Translations under genes and position numbers: made by a program
DNA from: Varroa destructor
Taxonomy: Eukaryota; Arthropoda; Arachnida; Mesostigmata; Varroidae
Reading direction: 5' to 3'
Length of the DNA: 64,000 nucleotides
NCBI RefSeq assembly: GCF_002443255.2
Contig: NW_019211457.1
Span: 51,562,617 to 51,626,616, forward strand
The notes under the pieces: generated by a model
What the model was told of the DNA's origin: nothing
The model's database searches: none
The model's input: the letters and a program-made list of their open reading frames with translations, nothing else
Shown: positions 1 through 15,040 of the stretch, piece after piece
Layout: each line of letters starts with the position of its first letter
How positions within the stretch are numbered: position 1 is the first letter of the stretch

Positions 1-3000
1 CATAGGCGGCCGCGGCGGTGGTGGAGGGTAGTGACCACCCCCATTTGCGTGTCCTCTATTGTGTACCAGCAGCAAGGGCGCCAAACCAGCTAAGAGAGGT
101 CCGTATTTGATTGCTTTCTTTAGTCCACCTGCGTCGACAGTCTGCTCCTCAAAATGCAGCATCATTAGCAGAAGCACCAATAGCATAGCGACCTCCATGA
201 CCATTGCTGCCTTTAGCCGAATCCGCATGTTAAAACGGGCTCGGGCTGTCCGTTGCAACCTCAAAGCTGTTGTCTTCGTCTAAATATCCTATGTCAATGG
301 GTCGATTGCTGATAGCGTTCACGTTTAAAGGCGTAAGAGAGGGGTGCAAAGCCAGAAAGGAGGAAAGGACTAGCCGACCCAATTGTTTACAACTATTACC
401 GCCACGGCATAAGGAAAAATGCGCAAGCAAGCTGGCTTGCCGCTGACGCGATAGGTCATTGTAAGACCCAGCGTGCGCGGAACCCGAAGCGGAACACGGT
501 GCGAACGGCGATATTCACTTAGCAGTCGACACACAGCTCGATTCAATGATTTGATTTAACAATGTAATAGTACCCACTGACTCAAGTGTGGGTAATAAGC
601 AAAAAATAACATGTAAACAAAGGCGTTCTACCGAAATCGTATCAAACAGTAACTTGCTTGGTTAGCCCAACATAGCGGATTAACCATCACAGACCCTTCC
701 TTAGAAAAGAACAGCTGACGCTATCATCTATCTCTCTTTGGTTAACTGCGATACTGTAAGTAAGAGTTGAACATGGATCGGTTCGAAATTGAATATTTCA
801 TGAAGCAGGCAACCTTTGTTACACAAGGTCAGTCTGTTAAGATAGAGATGTATTACATCTAGTCACCCATATCCTAGCTTAATTTCTTGGCTCTTTTCAC
901 TTTAAGATTCGTGAATGCTGCCCAGTGGGTCGTGAAAACTTACTGGCAACAAATGAGTATGCGACTATTATCGTCTGAATAAGTAGATTTACTATATTTA
1001 TGAATATTAGATATTTTCTATAAACAGTGTTTTATTTGCGATTTGTTCGTTGTGTAGCAGCTAGGCGAAGGAATAGAATAGAGGTATCTGATGAGGGTCC
1101 TCTTCTAGAACGACGAATATATCGCTAGCCTAACTTCCTACATGCATGTATTTACTTCTGAAAGGGGAAAGTCGCCATTATGGATTTGTCTAATTTATAT
1201 CCTATACGAGCCATATTTTACTTCGCAAGGAAAAAATATACACAGAGGACTGCCGCCAACGCAATACCAGGCCGCGGACTATAACTGATTATGAGCTGTC
1301 TAAATTATCGATGATCTGGTCACCATTCCTGTTAGATTTTATTTTAGTTGGAAACAGTTTGCATAGTATAGGACTATCTTCTTGTGGGTTTCAGCGGTAT
1401 CATTTGACTTGAACCGCTTGATCCTAATCTAAATAGAACCTAATTTGTCGCCATTGAATTCCACTACAATGGCTTGACACTCTTAAAAGAAATTTCTCAA
1501 TACGGCCAGTTTCAGCACGGTGAACCAGTCTGGTAGTACAAACGACCACTGAGAAATTACGTGGCGCCCCGCGAGGCTCTTGACAGTCGTTATTGACAAT
1601 AGTTATTTTGAGGATTACCTGCCCTTATGATCAGTCCGTTATCACAATCAAGCAGTTTAGGCTAGAACATTTCGATGTTGCCTTTAATTTCGTAAAATTA
1701 ATATACAATCGATCTTTGGATTCGATTTTCAAAAGAATCACTCTACCTGTTAAAAAGTGTAAAATAAAATGTCACCCTCGTTGTTTTGCACCAAAAACCC
1801 CTCTGCCCCCCGTAAAATACAATGCAACTAATATAATGATATAACACAAATATTGGCGTATTTACGAAATCGCAGTTATTAACCAGAGCAAAGTTTTGAG
1901 AAGATAATAGTAAAAGAAGTGTCGCATTGCGTAAGAAATTTCGTGCCATGATTATTGGATCGTTATAGCATGGCCACAACTATCATTCGTAGTGAAAATG
2001 TTTATCTTTTTTATACAGCGATCCAACTTAATCGAGTAAGACATCTTTGACGCTTTTCGATGTCTTAAAGATAAGCAGGCAAAAGCGCTTATTGTATATA
2101 CTATCCACAGGAAGTACCTCGTTCAAAGCAAGGGGAGCATATACAAAGGCTCCGCGATTCTTGTCATACGTTGCTTTCAGTGCATTGTTTTGGATGATTT
2201 GAGGCCTACGAGATATTCCTGAATACACACATGGGGAGTGTACAACATTGTACCGGCAGTATGAATGCCATGTAAACATTACTGGGACGTTCAGCTGGAG
2301 CACTAGTTTCCCTGTGTCTCTAAGTATCACGGTAATGGTAATAACGGTTAGGCGCTTGAGCCTGTTGTTTCGTAAAATGTATCCTCAAGAATTTAATACA
2401 AACAAAAGCTAAGTGTTTAAAAAGCTGAAAAATGCAATATGCTCTACAGCGATGACTCTTTGAGGCACAAGAAAGAGCATGCTCTCTGTCTTATGAGCAT
2501 TAACAAAAAAATTACCAGATGTTATTGGAGTTCTAATCATCTCTTCGACACGCTTAGAAAAAGTTCGTGCATTACCGACTATCCTAATAGGGTCGATACG
2601 CAAAAGGTATCATCTGCGTAAGCGATGATCTTAAACATCTCACTTGTTACGTGATGCCATCACCAACTCCGCACAATATTGCCCTCGTGACCTTTCAATG
2701 TGCGTTTAAAATGATCAGGAAACTATAACGGATATATGCTCTAATTTGATCTTTTATGTTATATAGGTTACGAATCTGTTACGCTTTTGGAAAAGTTTAA
2801 TTTGTGATCAATTCAAGATAAATTAGTACCGTTTCTTTCTAAATAGCCCATTTAAAGAGCATTCAGTCGAGCACTGAAGAACACAGAACGAAATTAAAGT
2901 CACGACACTTCTTGTCCTTGTTTGGTGCCCCCGCACACACGCAGTGGCTGAAAAATACTATATCTTAACACGCCCTTAACGACAAGTACGAGTTCTCGCC

Positions 3001-4372
3001 CTTGAAACACCTCCGCAAAACAGTACGGCGAATGGCAGCCCCTCAAAGCGTACGCCTATTAGATGTAAAATGCCCCGTGCAATTTGGACGATCTCACATG
3101 AGTTTGCTACAGACAGCTGATACGATTGTATTTGCTCTTATAACTGTATTTACAAATCCCTATGAACTTCAATCGATCTAATGAATACTTCAAACGTGAA
3201 TACTCGACGTCTGGCTTCGAGGACTTTGTGAATATTTTCACATATAACAATGTTCAACGCTGTACATCAGCACCTGTGTGAAGTATAGCATTAACCATCG
3301 TCGACAGGAGTCTAGACTAATTTATTCATGTAATTATAATTTTGAAAGCGATTGCCTATTAAACCCCCGTCATTCAGTCATACGCCACTTACCCCTCTAA
3401 CCACATAGTAACTGGCTTTAGTCATCGTCAAGTCACGTAATATGAAATAACATGCGGGAGCAGTATAACATTACATTGTGTTACTATTATCATGTTCATA
3501 TATAGGTGTTCATTCAGAGGAATTGCCATCAACTACGCGTGTCCGCGTGCGTTTTGGGGTGCTGAAGGGCTGTCAGTGGCCAGCACCAAAGCATGACAGT
3601 AGCGATCTAACGAACGAAGCAACATCTTCAGCGGGTGCCTGCAAGGCGGTTTCGCCTTCGCGCAGGGACTCATTAGCGGGTAGGTCTGCCGAAAAGGTAC
3701 CAGAGAGAGAGAGAGAGAAAGAATGGATGGTTGTCGTACCACAAACGGATGGAAATTTATAGTTTGCTAACGGCAACGACACTTCAGCAGGGAGCAGCGG
3801 CGCTAGTGGTGGGTTATAATTATTGGTGGTAGATAATTTTTCGACAACGCAGAAGCATTTTTGGAAGAAGTGGGCGTTAATAACGAACGGGAGAAGATGA
3901 GACGTTCACGGAACGAAACCTGTCACGTCACTTTTGGTGGAGGTGGTAGAGAAGGCAAAGAATATCTGCATAGAGTTGTGAATCAAACCCCAATACAGCC
4001 GCGCCGCTGCGCATCACTACAGCGCATCGTCAAATCGCTACTGTTGCTATTACCCTCTAACCGCGGGGTAGTCGAATGTATCGATGACGCGATAAAAGAC
4101 CTGGTAGGGCCGTTAAGCATTCAGCGTTTTGCGACCCAGCCACCCTCACGGTGCCGTAACTTGTTTAACTTATCATGGTAATGATGATTATCACATCTGC
4201 GAGATAATCGCGTAATCTTTGATTCCTTCCCTTCTTCCCTCGTTTATCCTCTGGGCAAGTCATCTTGATTTTGTCCAATATTAGCGATTTCGAAAAGCTG
4301 CCGTTTTGCTGTTCCTTTTATCTTTAGGGGTTACGTTACGATTGATAAGATCGAACGCGACAAACGTTCATT

Positions 4373-4375
<3 letters not shown>

Positions 4376-4412
<37 letters not shown>
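4376..4412. repeat. (AT)n microsatellite
   Basis: Uninterrupted alternating A and T for 37 nt, ending in ACACATCAG. Confidence 0.97.
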
Positions 4413-4417
<5 letters not shown>

Positions 4418-7400
4418 CAGTTAAACAGAGAAGGCCAGATAACTAGAAATTATTAATATCAACGCACTAATTAAATCACTATTGAGTTGAAGTTGCGTTG
4501 GCCTGCGAGTTGCTGTTTTTGCCGCTAAACGCTCGATTTATAGATCATTCATGTAATCGTGTTTGAAGGTATCGAACTATCGAACTTTATAATGATGAAC
4601 GACGAAATAACGCAAACAGTTCCTACTAAGTTCTGTGTGTAAATTACGTTACTTAGACTGAGTAACTTTGAATTATTCTATTGGTGCACAATAATGTACG
4701 GTATACGCTCGACGACGATGAAGAATCGTAAAATCTTCAGGAAGCACTGGCATGTCTTCCTCTAATCCACATTTAAAACTAAGCTAGCAGAATTGTAAGG
4801 AACCTGAATCTACTTATGAGTCTGGCTGGAAACGCGACTGGAGGCTGTACTGAGCCTGCTGTGCAAACCGTCCAGTTTAAATTGCTCCGCGCATGTATGC
4901 AATGCAGACATAAAATACATTTAGGCGTGTGATCTTTTACATACCTCAATATAGGAACATGTAGGTTGCTATTAGGTTCTTCGGCACTTTTTGAGTGTAT
5001 GTGTTAAAAAAGATCAAGTACCTATTTATGATGATTAAAATGCTATATGGGAAGTGTTTTCATAATCCAGCACACGGTGTTAAACATACTCTGGGAACGA
5101 GATTTGCCACCTCTGCTGTGACAATTCGTAGCGAAATAGAGAAAATGAAGAAGCCGCAGTCACTGCTCGCTTACAGAATGTCGCAGGTAAGCAAATAACG
5201 GTTTCCATACCGCCTCTAAACACGCCGCCTCTAAGTTTTTAAAAGTAACTAGCTATTAAAATTAAAAAAAAAAAAGTAACTAGTAATGCGAAAGCTACAA
5301 GAAGGAGAAAACTTAACAGGAACTTGAACAGCAAAACGTTTTTAAAACACTTCAACCGTAGATTCGTCAATTAAAAAATGATTGCGATATATCAGTGTTT
5401 AAATTCTGATCTTCGCTCAGCTATTCCTTAAAGATAACAAAGGTAGGTGAATGCTTAACCAGTGCTTTGATTCAGTCAACTTACAACATTGTCCGTTTGA
5501 TAAAAATAGCTGAATGTGTTATACCCGAGATAATGCGGCCAGCAGTTGCTAGATCTGTAGCAAGGATGGTTTTCCGTAACTTGCTCTTGAGCTTTTGCTC
5601 AACGCCACTGAGACGAACGGGCCGTATGACGTTAGCCGGCGCAGACTATTACAAACGTGTTCGCGACGAAACAGGAAACTTAATCGACTAAAACTATCGT
5701 TTGCGCTAGATCGTCCCATCTTCGAGCAGATTGCATACAACCAGTCAATGAACAGATGGACACGAGCCGAGAAACGCATAGACGGAGCGGAAACGTTCGT
5801 TGGAGTAGCGAAACAGGCGTCGTATAACAATAATTGCAGCCAGATAGTCATCGACAATGATTTTTTTTTCATGTAGCAAGACAGGGTTGTTATATCCTGC
5901 ATTGTGTTGGATTGTGCAGAGCACATACGTATCCAATGGAGGGCCATCGCAAGCCCGTTCGGAATAGAGCGTTTTTGCCTATTTCGTCTAAGTATTTTAT
6001 TGCATGTCATCGCATAGTTCTATTCCACCTTTACGTGACGGAAGAACTAACCCCGCATATTAAATGCAATAAAAAAAAAAAAAACAATTTTCAGCTACAA
6101 TCTAAAATACTTACGGCTATGTCGCGTTTCCGTAGGCTGATCTGTCAAGTCATGAAAGACAAAAACAATGGACACCGAGACGGCATTTCATACAGTGTGC
6201 ACTAACACTATGGACACTTTAAAGAGTCACTGTCACAATTGCAATAACTAATAGTATCAAGTAAAAGCAACTATCGCACTGCCTGCTACTGCGCATGCCG
6301 ACATGCTGCCGGCAACATTACCACGGAACCGTATTTTGTACTAATAACGGTACTTGTTTTGATATACCGAGCAAAAAAAAAGCTTGTCTGTTTACGCGTG
6401 GATGTATGTGTGCGTATGTATAACTCGGTGTAATCTATCAACGGCTTGTGATAGGCACATAAGCCGACTGTCAACTACTCACCTGTAAGTAGTAGCGAGA
6501 CGAGCAACTGGCATAACGGCCACGGTCAGGCTACATAGCCGAGAATAGGCCATGGACGATAGTCATTGCTATCGGGCGTGTAGAGAGAAAAAGCAGACGC
6601 TCTCCATCGTTAGATCAACGCCCGACCCTCCCGACGAGGAACAGAAGGTACGCCACCGTCTATTGACTGCTGTACTATAGCGTATGTGTTTATAGGTAGC
6701 ATAGATAGATCGCGTACCGCGTACTATATCTCGAGGGACAAAGGAATGAGCCACGGGCAAAATGGCGACAAGAGACCATCGTGTTTTGTTTGAAAAGATA
6801 ACTTTATTACTGCTGTTTTTTTTGGACGACTATCGTTGGCAAATAGTTTAAGGACCCTACCTTATGACCGCGCGCCGGCCTACTTGCCACATCACAACAA
6901 ATCGCCATCGTCCACTCCCGCTACCGCCTCTGTTGCTACTGTTATCTCTGTCGTCACTACCGAAATGGGTGTATATATTAGCTCTTGAAGCTACAGCAAT
7001 ATCTGTAGTAATCGGACCGGCAATGAAGCGCTTGTCTGTACCATATTAACAACTCTGCCCTACACACGAGAGCCTGTAGGAGCGTGCTCTCCAAACACAA
7101 ACCTTATTATTATTATTACTATACTGCATTTGATAAAACGCCTACTTTGTGTTAAGAAGAAAGGGCATGCACGAAAATCTGAATTATCTGGCTGGCTCTA
7201 CGTCAGGAATCTAATAAAATAGATGTTTCGAGATTTATGTGAGGTGTTTAAGGCATTCTTCACACTTAGAATAATAACAATAGAGAAAGATGCGATATTT
7301 AGCTGGGGTTTTCTAAATCTACCGCTATAAACTACGATAGAACTCCATGACGAACACATTTTTCTATGTGCTTCTAATACAAAATGAAGGCAGGACCTTT

Positions 7401-9411
7401 AGGCAACATCTGCGCACGGGACAGTCCAAGTAGTTCTGATAATATATTTAAAAAAAAGCGCGCAGTCGTTAATCGGAAATAGTATAGTGCAAAAGTGCCT
7501 TAATAGCTGCATCGCTAGCTCTAAATTCACCGATGTCAATGGATTTAAAGACTGAATAAAGCTTGTTGTTTTGTGCATACGATGCGCTTTAGATTTTCTC
7601 GAAATTGATCAGTGACTTTTTGAGAGCACTCCGTGTTTGTTAGCGTCTACAGCGTTAAGAGCATCGACGTTCAGAAGAAAAGCAGAATTTTCGCATAAGC
7701 TTCCGATCACAGAGTGTCTGTATGAAATTTCAATAGGATATGGTAGAAATAAATTGATAAGCGAGACGAAGTTCAGAGCTGGTTCTAAATGCCTATTTAT
7801 GATCGCTCTACATGTTCTAATTAGCTTTATCTCGAAGAAACCTAGATCAGGTAATATGCAACCTATTGGTTAACAGTTAAAGTTACACTGTTAAAGTAGA
7901 AACAATAGGTCAAATGATAACGAGAAACGATAAAGGTATTAACTCAATTTGCGTTCAATTTAGAAGCGTACGTCGAATTAAATACAAAGAATATCGTCCA
8001 CTGAACACCAATGGGGTCATTGTGTTATTTTACATACTGTCATGAAGTTCCCTAAATTCACGGCTTATTGAGTTATTATTTTACGCGCTTATTGATTGCT
8101 GCTTCGCAAAACTTCCGTAATTTAACAAGAAGTGCCTATGGAACCCATATTTGCTTTTGAAGGTCGGTTCCTTTCATATCTTAACTCAAGTACTGCCCAT
8201 CTTACTGCGTGATCTTTTTCGAAAAGGTGTGGACGGAAGAACCCCAGATTGCTGGTTCCAGCCTCGTTATTGGTATATACTACACAATATGTGCGATAAA
8301 GTAAAGCAGACCATTAAGTCAAAATATAGTTAACTATATTGGATAACATTAAAATATATTGTGAATTCTAAGGTTTCTACCACGGGCGTCTGTTATCATA
8401 GTTGTTATGACAAAGCACCCGTTATTTAAAGAAACTAACAACTCCGTAAAAAATGTTCGTAAAAATCTACTCTCTAATCTAATAAAACGACTCTAAAATC
8501 AAGTCAGACCTTAACTAGTTGACTAAAAACATGCAGATGAGTATCTATTTTAATAAGCATCTTTTTTATTTTAAGTTGAAAAGTAGCTAACATGCTAACT
8601 GCGATAGCAAGGTTGAGTTTCTAGCTCTTATTGTAACAACACTTATCTGTCGTATATGCTATTCTAAAAAACACAATCGGTCACTTATTCAATAAATTTC
8701 AAATAAATTTGATTATTAGGGTGTTACTTTAGTAATAAATCACGGTGGAGGCTCTACGATACTAGCCGCATGCTCTACCGTGGTTTTCTGGAACTCAGAA
8801 TTTAGGTTTTTTGGGTATTGTGACTGAATATGAATGAGCTCGTTGATCCAATACCAAGCAGGAATTAACAGTAAATGTCACCGTGTAATTGCGTTCCAGT
8901 AATCCAAAAATTAGGATATCCGACTTTGTAACCGCTTTACATATAACCTTCTTATATTGAACGAGGATTCCGCGTGACTGGAAAGTAGCCTACATGACGT
9001 CTTCGAAACCTCTCAACGCCACGAGACGACCCGCAAATCGCCCATGCTCTTCGGTTTCCTACGTGTTCCTCATGATACGCTTACCCGCCTCAGGTCTGAG
9101 GAGAGCAGAAATAAAGTAAGGGCGGCGTCAGGAGCTAGAAGTGGTGTCGGCAGCGATGTCCTGCTGCTTTATACAGTAGTTAAAAGAGAAGGAAAGGCCG
9201 GCAGAAGAAGACCTGTGTGGGTGGGCTACGCTGGGTGACTGCCAGACATAACGCCAAGACCACGAGTTCTTCCGCCTGTCTGCCTGCCTGGCCAAACCCC
9301 AGATTCCTTCGACTTGTCGTCCGCGACAGACACAACGACTGCGTGTATATTGCTTGTTCCCCTTACAACATACTACCGCCGGCTCTACTATTTGAGATAC
9401 ACGAGATATGA

Positions 9412-9428
9412 AGCAGCAGCAGCAGCAG
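9412..9428. repeat. (AGC)n trinucleotide repeat
   Basis: Five to six AGC units. Confidence 0.9.
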
Positions 9429-12400
9429 TAGTGCTTTAAGCGCACGGTTCCACAAAAGAGACACGCTGCGGGTTCACAGTCAGACAGATAGCCCATAACA
9501 AGGAGAACGAACGCCAAAACAAGAAAAAGAATCAGAGTGAGAGTGGGAGGGGGAACGAGCAAAAGATGAAGTAAAGGAAAGAACGCCCACTGTCCTTAGA
9601 GGAGGCCAAGGAAATGCACTGACCACGCACATACTCAACAAACGAAAAATTTCCAAAAAGGAGTTAGACAGCTGAATGAGACAGAGCGGGGCTTGTAAGC
9701 GTGTGGGTACAGCGGGTTTGGGAATAACCCTCGCTAGAAGATGGATCAGAGAGGGATAATGCTGTGTCGAAATAGTGGTCGCCCATGTGTGGACCTGGTG
9801 CAGACCTTCCATTTCCGTTACACATTAGCTATACTCTCGGTTTTAGATCTGGTTGGAAAGACGAAACGTCGAAAACGATAGAATTCAGCCCGATATTGAA
9901 GTGGCAACAGGCATCTGGCAGTTTGCCGGTTTTACCTACACTTTATATGCTTTCTGAAGGCTGACGCTGAATAAAAGGGTCAAGACCGAATGGTGCCTAT
10001 GTATGGTATAGTGGGTTTGAATGTGGGGCCACTTGTTCACGGTTACATTTAACAGAAGTGTTCAAGTTAACAGATGCGTTTCAATTAGAATGAGAAATGA
10101 GCTTAAACTACGCGTTTTCGCGTATCGTTATCTACGTAACAAAACTAACAATTCGTCGTTATCTATGATAAACCATCGAGCGGAATGTCATATTGGAATA
10201 CACCTACTGGCTTCAAGTGAGTCTTTGAGGGTTTTTCTTAACCATTTTAACCTCCTGGATTTCCTGGGATGGCTAAAGCTTAATTAATCACAGGGAGCTA
10301 TTATAAGCATAAGTTAACGGGCTAATAGGTAATAAAATCAAGACTCAAATGACGCTCTGAAGGACTAGCAACGCGTCGACATATATAGCTTAATTTTGTA
10401 TTCTTAACCTGATTAAAAGCAGATTATGCTGTTACCTTATGTATATAATATATTGAAGTCTTTCGATGTCGGAAAGCTGAGAGTACATTGTTTCCACATA
10501 CACTGCTCAAATACTTAACAGTCCACAGCATTATCAGTAGGTTTGTATTAATAATTATAAAATAATACTAGAAAATTAACAGACGTACACTTATTGGTAA
10601 AAAGTGTGCGGTATACCACCCGTGCACCAATTTGTTCAATCAAATTCTGTAGCTTTTTTTTTCGGAACAGAAAAAGAGATTGCTAATAATTTACCGCTGT
10701 GGTTACTGATTGACATCGAACCTACATTTGCTGAATGTTATTCAGCTTATCAGTTAATCGATCAATATCAAGCGGCAGTTCTCCTAGAACTCAACCCCTA
10801 GAAAAAAAAAATACTCCACAACGTTGTTGGTAAGGCACCCGGAGAATTCAACTAGGCGTTGTTAAACTTTCCTTATTTTCTAGCCCAGTTTACTTCGGTC
10901 CAGTGCCTTTTTGGGATGAAGGGGCCTTTTTAACCGGGCGTTCTTATTAAATCAACAATATATAAGCACGCGGTATAAAGCAACGGCAGTAGTGAAGATA
11001 CAAAAAATAGAGACGGCGGATGCCGTAGCCAGGCGTCCAGTTCCAGGATGATTGAGCCATTCGGTCAATTAGTCAGCTAGCAAGCAAACAGTAGTGTCAT
11101 GCACAAAGATCCAAACTGAAGATCGGCGAGAAAGCTTCGTGAAGCAATATAAGCCGAAGCTGGTAGGTAGGTAGGCCGAAAAGTCGGGCCGGTACATAGC
11201 AGGAAAACGGGATCGAAGCGTTGTGCGAAATCTATAGACTCAGAAGAGAAAGGGAAGCGACGAATCAAGACAGCACCTCAAATGGTCCAAATGCAGTCAG
11301 GGCTTTGCATTTTTAAGGGTAGCATAGTTACGTAAGCGCAGCCGGTCTAGCAAAAAAATGACCTGATGGAAAAAGCCACAGATATAGGAGACAGGAAAGA
11401 TGCGCAAAGGAAAGCTGGAGCGATGGCGGCGCTGGCACTCGTTTCAGTCCTTTTTCTTCTACTACCACTTTTTCAGTCGTCGTTTTTCCAGGTTCAATAG
11501 TAGCTCCTTCCGTTTCTGTTGAACTTTCGCTTTTGCTCCATATTCGGTTGTGCTACTGTCATTCTAACCGACAACGCTGGCCTTATGTATTACCACGTGC
11601 TATAATACTACCGCTGCTGCTACCTCGAGTGCGATACACGGACAACGTAGGCCAGTTCGCCCATGAACGCATTTGATGCGCGCACGCACATGCACGGAGT
11701 GACATTGCAGCACTCGGTGAGCATAATCCCCGTCCCGGAAACCGGATATTCCACCCTTTTGTAGGCAATACAGGGCAACCCACCTAACGCTTTTGTGGAA
11801 CTGCGTCAAGACGACGTACTCTGTGCTACTGCTTTACCCCTGACTATTTTTGCATTTTGGTCGCCCTTGCAATCGCCCTAAAACGACGCAACCTTGAGCA
11901 CAGGAAAAACGCTTCCCGATTCTAAATAGCATTTTGCTGGTTTAGCGGCCCGTATATTGCCGTGGTTCTGACAAAGATTGCGCCTCTGACGACAGCGACT
12001 TCAAACCATCACCGCTGAACGAAGCGTTCTTCCAATCTAGCTTCAACAAAATCGTGCGAAACCAAAATAACGTTCAGTAGTTTATTAGCATATGCTACAA
12101 AAATGAAGCACATCATTGCCACAACTTTGCATAAGGGTCATTTAACTTCACATATACGAACTTCGCTTTCTAAGTATCTAATCTACTGCATACTCATGCT
12201 ACGTGGAGTTCGTATGAAAAAGGCCAAGCCTTCAATGCAGTTGTAACATAAGAACATTTTGCATAGACAAGTAGAGGTAAGTCATGCAGTCCTAAGGACA
12301 CGCAGACTGAAGCAGTGTTCCACGACAGCAATACCGAACGTAAAATAGATATGTATTTCAAATAATGGGCACCAAAGTACGTGGAAATGAACGGTACGTC

Positions 12401-13846
12401 ATGCGTGCCCATCAACAGTGGCTCCAACGTCTGTGCGCGGGTAACAAAGCTATCCATAGCTTCTTTCCAAACTGATTTTCGATGAACACGCGTCTGTTTT
12501 TCCGCAATGCCCTTAATTATAAGACTAGCAAAATATTACAATTGTATTTTTGCATAGTGGATAGTAAGCGTGACATACACAAAGGTGTAATGTAGGCCAT
12601 CTATAGAATGTCCTATGTCTTGTACAAATTCCTTTGCGGCCCTTCTCACTATTGCAATCAATAGATAATGCTGTATGCGGGAAAACAATTTACATAATGA
12701 TAGCTACCTATAGTGATGACCTATGATCCAACACATATCAGAGATTCGCGTGCATTCGGACATACTCTGGAAGCCTAGAACAAACCCTTCCCTGCCAATA
12801 CTGAATCACACCGCGCAGTTGTCTATTCAACTTCGTTAATGCCTGTCCATTGGTGTTCAGCCCTGTAATATGCCGTAGTGGCTGATTCAGTCATATAGTC
12901 CCTTTTTGTCAGCCGCATAAGACGAAATAATCCCATCAATCTAGTGCCGAAATGATCTACAACAACAAGTGGATAACGCAGTAACCCTGCAGAAATCCAG
13001 ATGCCAACGTGTGCACGTGGCCTGTATCTTACTTTCCGCTTTTCTTACAGGCTTTTTCATCTAACTAATCCCATATTGGTCAGAATCTTTCATATGGGCC
13101 CTCCAGAACGAGTCCCAAATCAAAGAACCCTTAATATATATAAAAAATTTAATTTGTCTTCGGACTTTCTTTCGTGATAAAAATACCAACGCTCAATAAC
13201 ACTTACCCGCCACGGTTTGCTTTTACGTTGACTCAAATGATACTCTTCATCAGTAACTGGCTGTCAAATGGAGTAGCCACGCAGTCCCTCAAGAAAAATC
13301 GGGGACTACTTTGGAAATTCGCAGCGAGCCAGCCCCAAAGCCGTCGAGGAGCTGCCTGTTCCTGCGGCAATTAAAGTATAGTATCATATGAAAGCCACTA
13401 CGCATCTCAGCGTAGATATGTATTCAACTCACTTTCTCTTTTTGCCCCATTTTCGTCACTTGTTGTATCTGTACAAATCGCTCGTTGCAGTCGATTGTCT
13501 ATATAAATACTTGCTGCTAATGATTGCATGCGTCCCTCTTTGCTCATTCGATCCACCTAGTGAACATACTGATCTGCTCTGAGCGCTCGCGCTATCTTGA
13601 TCTGTTTTTCGGCAGTATTTTGCTTGCATAGATGCTGCTCTTTTTTTTGCCCTGCTTGTTTTCCGTTCGCATAATACTACTATCAGCGCAGATGTTGTCA
13701 CTGCTCCAGTTTTTCATCGTTTTTTTCTGTTTCATGGATTTTCGGGATCCGAAAAAGCTTTAGGAGAGCGAAGGAGCAAGGAAGGAAGTCATCGGAGGCT
13801 GTCCAACAATGGTAGCGGCTGTGGTAATCTGTTAGTACTACTCGTG

Positions 13847-14134
13847 CTACCCCGTACTGCCTATGACGGCGGTCGTGTGGATGCTGCTAAGGAAAGGCAG
13901 TTGGAGAGATTCATTAAGGAGCGGAACATATAGCCAGCAGTCGACTGCTATTTCGTCGTTGAGGGCGGCGAAACAAGCGAGCTGACTTTTTTTAGTGCTG
14001 AGCAGTCGACTCGCGCCGCACTGCATCTCTATTTCCGGCATAGCGCTTTGCTGGTTCCTCCTGCCTGCTGGCCTTGTAGCTGCAACGCGTATTTTCAGTT
14101 CTAAGTGCAGCAAACGCAGGGGTACACAAGTCAT
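13847..14134 (-). CDS. Unrecognised ORF, 95 codons
   Basis: A full ATG-to-TAG frame on the minus strand with coding-like codon use (for example CTC GCT TGT TTC GCC GCC CTC AAC GAC). No signal peptide, repeat or known motif is seen. The start context (TTATGC before ATG) is poor. It lies in the GC-richer, CAG/CTG-rich stretch of 13.3-16.4 kb, where stop-free frames are common, so coding is uncertain. Confidence 0.18.
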   Translation of the reverse strand: MTCVPLRLLHLELKIRVAATRPAGRRNQQSAMPEIEMQCGASRLLSTKKSQLACFAALNDEIAVDCWLYVPLLNESLQLPFLSSIHTTAVIGSTG

Positions 14135-15021
14135 GCATAACTAACCCCAGTCCCCGGTGTGCTCCTCTCTCCTTATTTCAAGATCCGTTCGTGGCAAAGC
14201 AGCAGTGTGATCCTAAACCATTTACTAACACTGTCTGCTGCCGCCTATGTTTTTACTCAGGTTTCCTCTCCGCTTGAAGCGGCGAAGGAGTCACAGTCCA
14301 AGATAAGACGGGACAGGAGGGAGATTCCAATAGAGCAGCAGCAAGGAAATTCGGATCCCCCATATATCGGATCCTGGATCGGCCTGTTTCAGAGACAGTT
14401 ATGAAGCGCCGCAGGCATTGGCTGCCCTACCCCTATCCTATACTTTTTGCCAAATCACTTAGTGTCTCTCGTTTTTTCCCTTGTTATCGCTATTCTTCTT
14501 TAATGTTATTCTTTACTGAATTTTTTCCTTTCGCAAAGGTCCGTACTTGCTCCTGTTACCGTCGCCGCCGTCAGCGATTCTTTTTCCCTCTCCTTGACTG
14601 GAGGTGGCTTAGACTCACCCTCGCAGTTACTTTTCGGTACATACCGGCAGAGGCAGAAAAACAAGTAGAAAAAAACGCAAACGGTTAGACACAGAAAAAA
14701 GAACATCAGCCGGCTTGTCTTGACCACTCAATCAGACTGAATAACACTATCGGCCAACAAAAATCCCTAATACTTGCTTCAATTCAGAGGGCGACGAAAG
14801 GAGCTTCCTTCCTCACCCTTCAAGCCGTGCAGTGAACAGCCAGCCACAAAAGGAACGGGACGTCAAGCGTTACAGTTGCCGTTACCGCCGATAACAGCTA
14901 CCGTTTGTTTATGCTTAAGACTAAGTGCAGCTAAGCCAGAAAAAGCCCAGAGTTATCTTTTTCCTTTTTTCCCGTTCTTTTATGGGCTGCTTTTGTTGCA
15001 ACCGAAGTGTCTTTTTAGTAC

Positions 15022-15040
15022 CGCTGCTGCTGCTGCTGCT
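15022..15040. repeat. (CTG)n trinucleotide repeat
   Basis: Six CTG units in the GC-richer 13.3-16.4 kb stretch. Confidence 0.9.

Noticed and set aside
5549..6010. 153-codon minus-strand open frame
   Set aside because: It overlaps other open frames on both strands and shows no domain or signal. The length is within what chance gives in a GC-richer patch.
9128..9562. 144-codon minus-strand frame with a hydrophobic start and CCCCC
   Set aside because: The poly-Cys comes from the AGC repeat and the hydrophobic start from a purine-rich run. There are no other coding signs.
13208..13261. 54-nt minus-strand block between an AG and a GCGG|GTAAGTG donor, open in phase 0
   Set aside because: The acceptor lacks a good pyrimidine tract and the phase does not match the phase-1 exons of the host gene; likely chance.
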